This document shows positions 6,520 through 12,257 of a stretch of 14,153 bases of DNA, piece by piece. The stretch lies in contig CAAGDY010000011.1 in assembly GCA_900768695.1 (NCBI GenBank), positions 1-14,153 on the forward strand. Reading direction: 5' to 3'. A model generated the notes under the pieces. That model was not told the origin of the DNA and did not search any database. It worked only from the letters and a program-made list of their open reading frames with translations. The translations under genes were made by a program, and so were the position numbers. Source of the stretch: an uncultured Anaerovibrio sp. Its GTDB lineage: Bacteria; Bacillota; Negativicutes; Selenomonadales; Selenomonadaceae. Numbering within the stretch: the first letter of the stretch is position 1; each line of letters starts with the position of its first letter.

Positions 6520-8124
6520 ATGCTGACTTTGGAATTGCACAAAAATAAAAGCACCCCCCTTTACATGCAAATCTATAATTACATAAAAAACGAGGTGCTG
6601 TCCAGACGCCTGAAGGCCGGCACAAAGCTGCCCTCCAAGCGGGCACTGGCCGCCCAGCTGGGCATAAGCACCATTACCATTGAGGGGGCCTACGGTCAGC
6701 TGATGGCTGAGGGCTATATCTATGCCAGGACGAAATCCGGCTACTATGTCTCGCCGCTGGAAAACATTCAGCAGGACACAGACAAATCCGCCGTCTTTTT
6801 CCGTCACAGCACACCGGGCGATGCACAGCCTTTTGCCGGTGACTGCAACGACGGCATGGCAGACAACGAGCCGGCGGCTTCCCGGGCGGCGGCATATGGC
6901 CGTACAGCGGATATCCATACAATGAACGGCAACACAATGGATTGCCATATAGCAGACCTCCGCACAGCGAATAGCCGTATCACAGGCACCCGTACAGCAG
7001 GCGGCTCAGGTGTGCAGGAGCTTCAGCCAGAAAATACCTGCATTAACCTTTCCTCCAACAGCATACTGCCGGAAAACTTTCCCTTCAGCATCTGGACAAA
7101 GCTGTTGCGCCATACAATGGCTGAAAATCAGGCCCTGCTGTTGACAAAATCACCGACAGCAGGCATTTACCCCCTGCGCTGTGCTATTGCAGAGCATCTG
7201 CTGCGCTTTCGCGGCATGCGCATACAGCCGGAGCAGATTATCGTCGGTGCCGGTACAGAATATCTCTATGAGCTTATCATAAAGCTACTCGGCCGGGACA
7301 AAATCTACTGTGTGGAGGACCCCGGCTATCAGAAGCTGCAACGAATCTACACGGACAACGGTGCCTGCTGCTTTTCCCTGCCCATTGACCAGCAGGGCAT
7401 GTCAGTGAGTGCCCTGAACACTGTCCGCTGTGATATAATCCACATCAGCCCTTCCCATCACTTCCCTACCGGGATTATTACCCCGGTAAACCGACGCTAC
7501 GAGCTTCTGGGCTGGGCCACATCCGGCCAGCGCTATATTATTGAGGATGACTACGATACGGAGTTCCGCCTGGTAGGAAAGCCGATTCCCTCCCTTTTCA
7601 GCATGGATATGAGCGGCAAGGTTATCTACATGAACACCTTTTCCAAGAGCCTTGCCTCCACCATACGCATCAGCTACATGGTGTTGCCTCCACAGCTCAT
7701 GGAGGAATTCAACCGCCGTCTGGGATATATGAGCTGTACCGTTTCAACCTTTGAGCAATACACCCTGGCCGAATTCATCAACCAGGGATATTTTGAGCGT
7801 CACATAAACCGCATGCGCAACAACTACAAAAAGCTCCGCCAGCAGCTGCTGAAGGAACTGCTGGACCATCCTGACCATGACAAGATTCAGGTATTGCAGC
7901 AGGCTTCGGGACTTTATTTTCTTTTAAAAATAAATACCGGCCTTTCCGACAGGGATTTGCGCTCCCGCCTTGAGCAAAACGGCGTACATCTGCAGTCGCT
8001 GCAGCATTATTACCAGAACCGCCAGGCGGCGCCGGAGCATACCTTTGTGGTCAACTATTCCTCCCTGACGGAAAAGGACATCCCCCGTGCCGTGGCCTCG
8101 CTGTTCAAGAGCCTGGCTGAATGA
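6520..8124 (+). CDS. MocR-type transcriptional regulator (GntR winged helix + aminotransferase fold), PdxR-like
   Basis: 534 residues. The N-terminal GntR-type winged HTH (about 8-78; PLYMQIYNYIK, TKLPSKRALAAQLGIS, EGYIYARTKSGYYV) is joined to a fold-type I aminotransferase domain (about 175-534). That domain carries the PLP-binding lysine K376 in NTFSKSLAST and EDDYDTEFR (342-350) near the cofactor ring, so PLP binding is expected. MocR proteins use PLP, or PLP-amino acid adducts, as an effector rather than for catalysis. The linker (about 83-170) is unusually long, rich in Thr, Asn, Ala and Arg, and contains degenerate repeats; most MocR proteins are near 460-490 residues with shorter linkers. 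GGGAG lies about 9 nt upstream of the ATG. It is co-transcribed with the ECF S-component and likely acts on the repeats at 5800-5968. A GabR-like or other MocR specificity is possible. Confidence 0.9.
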   Translation: MLTLELHKNKSTPLYMQIYNYIKNEVLSRRLKAGTKLPSKRALAAQLGISTITIEGAYGQLMAEGYIYARTKSGYYVSPLENIQQDTDKSAVFFRHSTPGDAQPFAGDCNDGMADNEPAASRAAAYGRTADIHTMNGNTMDCHIADLRTANSRITGTRTAGGSGVQELQPENTCINLSSNSILPENFPFSIWTKLLRHTMAENQALLLTKSPTAGIYPLRCAIAEHLLRFRGMRIQPEQIIVGAGTEYLYELIIKLLGRDKIYCVEDPGYQKLQRIYTDNGACCFSLPIDQQGMSVSALNTVRCDIIHISPSHHFPTGIITPVNRRYELLGWATSGQRYIIEDDYDTEFRLVGKPIPSLFSMDMSGKVIYMNTFSKSLASTIRISYMVLPPQLMEEFNRRLGYMSCTVSTFEQYTLAEFINQGYFERHINRMRNNYKKLRQQLLKELLDHPDHDKIQVLQQASGLYFLLKINTGLSDRDLRSRLEQNGVHLQSLQHYYQNRQAAPEHTFVVNYSSLTEKDIPRAVASLFKSLAE

Positions 8125-8168
8125 AAACAGCCTCCCCTCAATTCTTTAAGCTAAACAGTCTTCATTTT

Positions 8169-10784
8169 TCACTGCTCATCAGCAATAAACCTGTCCGGTA
8201 TAGCATTGATAAAGCGGCACGGAGTGCTGTTCCTCTCCAGGGCGGCAGTCAGATACAGCCTTTTCCTTGCCCTTGTGATGCCTACGTAAAAAAGCCGCGC
8301 TTCCTCATCCAGCGTGTTATTGACAAGGGAAATCCTGCTGGGAAATCCCCCCTCCTGCAGCCCTGCCATAAAGACGGTATCAAACTCCGAGCCCTTGGCC
8401 TGATGCACCGTAATAATCGGAATGCGGGGCTTTTCCTGCAGCATCAGGTCCAGCTCCGTGTTGGACAGGGCTGTCAGGCGCAAGAAGCCCTGCATGGCAT
8501 CATAGCCGGACAGCTCATCCCTATCCAGCTGACGTGCCTGCCGCACCAGATTTCTAAGATTTTCCAGACGGCTTTCTTCCCGCTGGTAATGCCGCTCACT
8601 CCCCAGCCGCATTATGGTTTCTACCACCATCTGCCCCGGACGCATGTCTGCCAGCCTGCCCCGCAGGCAGTTCATCACCTCCGCCAGCGGCGCAAAATTC
8701 CTTATGTGACTGCTTATCAGACTGCGACGGACATCCCTTGAGGGCATGATATCATGCTCCACCGCATACAGCAGGATTTCTCCCGTGGCACATATATCAT
8801 CAAAGGCATCATGGGTTGACTTGTGCCCCACCTGAAAATAATCCCCCAGAAACTCCAGCCTGTGATTGGGCAGCTGGGGATAAAAGCGGCGGAAAATATC
8901 AAGCGTATCATAAAAGGCCGGAATATCCAGAGGCTCCAGCCCCAGCCTGGCCAGCTGGCTGGCCAAAATAGTCAGGTCAAAAACCACGTTGTGCCCCACT
9001 ACTACGCAACCCTTGGCAAAATCCAGAAAATCCTGCAATACCTTTTCCGGCTCAATGCCCTCCTTCGCCAGCATAGCGTCCGAAATATGATGCACCGCCT
9101 CGGACTGCCCCACAGGCCGCGATGCCTTGACATAATGCACCAGCCTGCCGCGCTCCTGCCCGTGGATATCCAGCTTGATTGCCGCCAGCTGGATGATTTC
9201 ATCCCTGGCCGTATCCAGCCCGGTGGCCTCCACGTCAAATACTACCACCTCACCCTGCTCCAGAGCACGCAGCAACATTTCAAAGGGCTCCGCATACTTC
9301 TGGGCAGAGGCATGAAGAAAATCCGTAATGCGGATGCCTGCCGCCCTGTATTCCTCCGACTGTATCTTATTGACGGTGGCAGGGCCGATACGCCGCCCAA
9401 ACCTCTTTACCAGGCGCAAAAGGCTGTTGGCATCCTGCGGATTGATAACCAGCCGCAGTGCCGCCACTACGTCCTTGATTTCCTGACGCCGGAAAAATTT
9501 GAAATCATCTACCAGCATAAAATCAAGGGGAAAATCCTCCGCCGTCCGTTGTCCCAGCGAAAACTGCTCCTGCCTCTGCTGCTTTATGCGCATCAGAAAA
9601 TCCGACAGCTTCTTGTTGTAATAGTTCGACCGCGTCAGGATGCAGACCCTGGACAAATCCTCCGGCCGCAGTCTTTGCAGCTGGTTATAAATCCAGCTGG
9701 CCTCCACATAGGTGGTATTGAGCTGTCGAAAATGAATTTTTTCCCCCTGCTCTGCCGACATAGCGGCGGCATCCTCCCGGAAAAGCCCCGCCACCTGCTC
9801 CGGGAAGCGGTTCTTCAGAAAGCCGTAGGAAGCATCCAGCAGGTTTCTGACGGAGCGGTAATTTTCATGGAATACCATCAGCCGCGGATGATAGTCCCTG
9901 GCAAACCGCTCATAGATAAGCTGTGGCTCCGAACCGCGCCATTCATAAATCGTCTGAAAAAAATCGCCGCAGAGCAAAAGATTGCTGCTGCCAAACATTT
10001 TTGTCAGGATTTTATATTCCAGCCTGCTGGTGTCCTGCACCTCGTCCACGCACCAGAATTTGAACCTTTCCCGCCAGAAGCGGCAATTTTCTTCATTCTG
10101 CAGGACATGATAGGCCCCGTTAATCAGGTCACAGAAGTCCACATAATGATTTTCCAGCAGCCTGCTGTCGTACTGGCTGACCAGCTCGCCACAGTGCGCC
10201 TCAAAGGTCATGACAACCTCCTGATTTGTCTTTGCCCCCTGCTTGGCGGCATCGTTAATGCGCTGCTGTTTTTCCTCCTTGAGCCTTAACAGTACCCTTT
10301 CATAGTCAGCCTGACGGTCATCAGAAAAAATATCGTACTCCCCCCGATATTCCTTGATGAGATTTATCAGTGCCTGCAGGGCATTTTCCTGGCGCGCCTG
10401 GCAATAGTCCAGGCCACGGATAATCTCCAGGCAGTCCGTTTCATCAGCTACCGTAAAATCCCCGGCCACATCGGTCTGCCCCTTCGCCGCCCAGCGCAGG
10501 ATTTCATAGCAGAAGCCGTGAAACGTCCTCACTGTCACGCCCCTGCCACCGGCACCTGCCACGCTGGCGATTCTTTGCTTCATTTCGTTGCAGGCCTTGT
10601 TGGTAAAGGTCAGGCAGATGATTTCCTCCGCTGTCGCCCGCTCCTTTTCAAGAATATTCACAATGCGCCAGGACAGGGTATTGGTCTTGCCCGTGCCTGC
10701 CGAGGCAAGGAGCAGGATATTCCTGTCCAGCTCCTGTACTACCTGACGCTGTTTTTCATTCAAAAAATCAAAATCCATATCCAT
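8169..10784 (-). CDS. UvrD/Rep-type SF1A helicase with an inserted DnaQ-like (DEDDh) 3'-5' exonuclease domain
   Basis: 871 residues. Helicase motifs in order: Q-motif LNEKQRQVV (8-16), Walker A ASAGTGKT (27-34), Ia LTFTNKA (58-64), Ib TFHGF (87-91), II VDEVQDTS (246-253), III LLLCGDFFQTIYEWRG (269-284), IV ENYRS (307-311), a UvrD-like FFRRQEIKDVVAALRL block (430-445), V ITVHQAKGSE (791-800), VI LFYVGITRARKR (831-842). Between the 2A/2B entry (RRIGPATVNKI, about 464-474) and motif V lies a complete exonuclease, about 511-675. ExoI FDVEATG supplies D517/E519, ExoII VGHNVVFDL supplies D603, and ExoIII HDAFDD supplies H658/D663. All five DEDDh residues are present. It likely unwinds 3'-5' and trims 3' ends in repair (inference). 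Start at 10784 (AGGG 5 nt upstream); ATG at 10778 is possible. It ends 45 bp from the convergent MocR gene with no clear terminator between them. Confidence 0.93.
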   Translation of the reverse strand: MDMDFDFLNEKQRQVVQELDRNILLLASAGTGKTNTLSWRIVNILEKERATAEEIICLTFTNKACNEMKQRIASVAGAGGRGVTVRTFHGFCYEILRWAAKGQTDVAGDFTVADETDCLEIIRGLDYCQARQENALQALINLIKEYRGEYDIFSDDRQADYERVLLRLKEEKQQRINDAAKQGAKTNQEVVMTFEAHCGELVSQYDSRLLENHYVDFCDLINGAYHVLQNEENCRFWRERFKFWCVDEVQDTSRLEYKILTKMFGSSNLLLCGDFFQTIYEWRGSEPQLIYERFARDYHPRLMVFHENYRSVRNLLDASYGFLKNRFPEQVAGLFREDAAAMSAEQGEKIHFRQLNTTYVEASWIYNQLQRLRPEDLSRVCILTRSNYYNKKLSDFLMRIKQQRQEQFSLGQRTAEDFPLDFMLVDDFKFFRRQEIKDVVAALRLVINPQDANSLLRLVKRFGRRIGPATVNKIQSEEYRAAGIRITDFLHASAQKYAEPFEMLLRALEQGEVVVFDVEATGLDTARDEIIQLAAIKLDIHGQERGRLVHYVKASRPVGQSEAVHHISDAMLAKEGIEPEKVLQDFLDFAKGCVVVGHNVVFDLTILASQLARLGLEPLDIPAFYDTLDIFRRFYPQLPNHRLEFLGDYFQVGHKSTHDAFDDICATGEILLYAVEHDIMPSRDVRRSLISSHIRNFAPLAEVMNCLRGRLADMRPGQMVVETIMRLGSERHYQREESRLENLRNLVRQARQLDRDELSGYDAMQGFLRLTALSNTELDLMLQEKPRIPIITVHQAKGSEFDTVFMAGLQEGGFPSRISLVNNTLDEEARLFYVGITRARKRLYLTAALERNSTPCRFINAIPDRFIADEQ

Positions 10785-10805
10785 GCTGCCCTACCATTAA
10801 ACCAC

Positions 10806-10841
10806 AATACGGAGTTACGCCAAACATAACTCCGTATTATA
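10806..10841 (-). promoter_or_regulatory. 12-bp perfect inverted repeat overlapping the helicase promoter -10
   Basis: AATACGGAGTTA (10806-10817) and TAACTCCGTATT (10827-10838) are perfect complements separated by 9 nt. On the minus strand a consensus TATAAT (10836-10841) overlaps the first three bases of the repeat; its -35 is poor. The transcript of the helicase gene would therefore begin inside the repeat. No T-run follows on either strand, so this is not a standard terminator. It may be an operator, or a 5' hairpin ending about 21 nt before the ATG. Confidence 0.6.
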
Positions 10842-10857
10842 CACTGCCTTATCAACT

Positions 10858-10901
10858 AATTGCTTTATTTGTATTCCGCTATCGCTTTACTTGTACTCCG
10901 C
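10858..10901. repeat. 22-bp tandem duplication of the aminotransferase stop-codon region
   Basis: Two adjacent 22-bp units (10858-10879 and 10880-10901), identical except for a few transitions. On the minus strand the first reads GCGGAGTACAAGTAAAGCGA and contains the real last codons Glu-Tyr-Lys-stop; the second reads GCGGAATACAAATAAAGCAA and would encode Ala-Glu-Tyr-Lys-stop again, in another frame because 22 is not a multiple of three. Confidence 0.8.
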
Positions 10902-12077
10902 GGCCAGCTTTTTGAATACCGGCAGGGATGCCCTGATGGTAGACTCCTTGATGCAATATGCCGCCCGGAAATAGCCAGGACAGCCAAAGTCGGAGCCAGG
11001 CACCAAAAGCAGGTCATATTCCATAGCCTTTTTGCAGAAGGCACGGTCATCCTCCTCCAGCGCCTTCGGGAACAGATAAAATGCACCCTGCGGCTTCTGA
11101 CAGGTAAAGCCTGCCTCAATCAGGCCGTCGTACAGGAGGCTTCCATTGCGCTCATAGGCCGCAATATCGGACGGCTCATCCACGCACCTTGCCACCACCC
11201 GCTGGAACAGGGAGGACGCATTAACATGGGTAAGCACGCGGGCGGCACCGGCAATAGCGCCATAAACGCGCCCGAAATCCGCCACCTCATCAGGCACCAC
11301 AATATAGCCGATACGCTCACCCGGCAGGGAAAGTGATTTGCTCCAGGAATAGCAGACCAGCGTATTCGGATAATATTTTGCCACATACGGCACAGTCAGT
11401 CCCCCATACACCAGCTCCCTGTACGGCTCATCGGAAATAATGAAAATCGGATGGCCATATTCTATCTCCTTGGCGGAGAGAAGCGCCGCCAGCGTCTTGA
11501 GGGTTTCCTCGGAATACACCACGCCGCTTGGATTATTCGGACTATTGATGATAACCGCCTTGGTCTTAGGGCTGAGCATTTCCTCCAGCCTGTCAAACTG
11601 TATCTGGAAATCCTCGGTATTGGCAGGCACCACGGAAAGACGGGAGCCCACTGACTCTACAAAGCAGCCATACTCCGGAAAATACGGAGCAAAGGTAATG
11701 AACTCATCATCCGCACCATCCTCGTGGAGCGCCTTGAAGCAGATGGTAATGGCCGCCGCGGCACCGCTGGTCATAAACAGATTCTTGCCGGTGAACTTCG
11801 TGCCAAAGCGCCGGTTGATGCTGTCCGCAATGGTTTCCCGCACCTGTGGCAAGCCCGGAGCTATGGTGTAGCCGTGCAGCTCGCAGGTATCCACGGTATT
11901 CAGGATATCAATTATCGCTGTCCTTACGGCCTCCGGTGCAGGAACATTGGGATTGCCAATGGAAAAATCGTAGACGTTTTCCGCACCGACAATAGCCGCC
12001 CGCTGCTTTCCATATTCAAAAATTGTCCTGATGGTGGATTTTTTTGTACCAAGAGTGTGCATTTTTTCAGAAACCAT
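10887..12077 (-). CDS. Pyridoxal-phosphate-dependent class I aminotransferase (AspC-like)
   Basis: 396 residues, normal length for fold-type I class I/II aminotransferases; cytosolic. It transfers an amino group between an amino acid and 2-oxo acid. The substrate is probably aspartate or a similar acid, but sequence alone does not settle this. Visible catalytic features: NSPNNPSG (N182, PLP O3' contact), ISDEPYRE (D216 to the pyridine N, Y219), SWSKSLSLPGERIGY (Schiff-base K247, phosphate-binding R255), and YFRAAYC near the C-terminus with R371, the alpha-carboxylate anchor. Substrate-side GNPNVPAP is at 41-48. Start at 12077 is the only sensible ATG; AAAGGA lies about 11 nt upstream, so the ribosome site is moderate. 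Promoter at 12133-12161. The last codons are duplicated just past the stop. The downstream helicase starts about 100 bp later; read-through is possible because no T-run terminator separates them. Confidence 0.93.
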   Translation of the reverse strand: MVSEKMHTLGTKKSTIRTIFEYGKQRAAIVGAENVYDFSIGNPNVPAPEAVRTAIIDILNTVDTCELHGYTIAPGLPQVRETIADSINRRFGTKFTGKNLFMTSGAAAAITICFKALHEDGADDEFITFAPYFPEYGCFVESVGSRLSVVPANTEDFQIQFDRLEEMLSPKTKAVIINSPNNPSGVVYSEETLKTLAALLSAKEIEYGHPIFIISDEPYRELVYGGLTVPYVAKYYPNTLVCYSWSKSLSLPGERIGYIVVPDEVADFGRVYGAIAGAARVLTHVNASSLFQRVVARCVDEPSDIAAYERNGSLLYDGLIEAGFTCQKPQGAFYLFPKALEEDDRAFCKKAMEYDLLLVPGSDFGCPGYFRAAYCIKESTIRASLPVFKKLAAEYK

Positions 12078-12109
12078 TATATATCCCGTCCTTTAACGCT
12101 TTAGTATAG

Positions 12110-12161
12110 ATAATCACAGATTATTAACCATGATTATACACCAATTCTGCAAAAATAAAAA
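12110..12161 (-). promoter_or_regulatory. Aminotransferase promoter with overlapping inverted repeat
   Basis: On the minus strand TTTTTA (12156-12161), 17 bp, then a perfect TATAAT (12133-12138). The leader to the ATG would be about 50 nt. ATAATCA (12110-12116) and TGATTAT (12131-12137) form a perfect 7-bp inverted repeat, 21 bp centre to centre (two helical turns), covering the -10 and the start site: an operator-like arrangement. The weak -35 lies inside the T-run of the upstream gene's terminator. Confidence 0.5.
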
Positions 12162-12210
12162 GAGCAGAGGCCATGCCGCGACTATAAACCATCACGACAC
12201 AGCCCTGCTC
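12151..12210 (-). terminator. Intrinsic terminator after the PRD regulator gene
   Basis: Minus strand: GAGCAG (12205-12210) pairs with CTGCTC (12162-12167). GGC/GCC and a G-U-containing GCTGTG/CGCGGC stem lie inside, followed by TTTTTATTTTT (12151-12161). It sits about 50 bp past the stop at 12258, in the right orientation to end transcription of the PRD gene before the aminotransferase promoter. Confidence 0.85.
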
Positions 12211-12218
12211 CCGTTACA

Positions 12219-12247
12219 TGCTTGTAAATTAATGTGCTTGTAAATTA
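12219..12247. repeat. 13-bp direct repeat, 16-bp period, downstream of the PRD gene
   Basis: TGCTTGTAAATTA occurs twice exactly, at 12219-12231 and 12235-12247, separated by ATG-like filler of 3 bp. It lies between the PRD stop codon (12258) and its terminator. No function is apparent. Confidence 0.8.
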
Positions 12248-12257
12248 TTTTGCCATT

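Noticed and set aside
8823..10289. 488-codon plus-strand reading frame opposite the helicase gene
   Set aside because: It lies within the helicase coding sequence, whose motifs are intact; the translated product has no recognisable features and no ribosome site stands out.
10806..10838. Inverted repeat as an intrinsic terminator of the aminotransferase gene
   Set aside because: No T-run follows the stem on either strand, and a -10 box overlaps it, so I treat it as regulatory instead.
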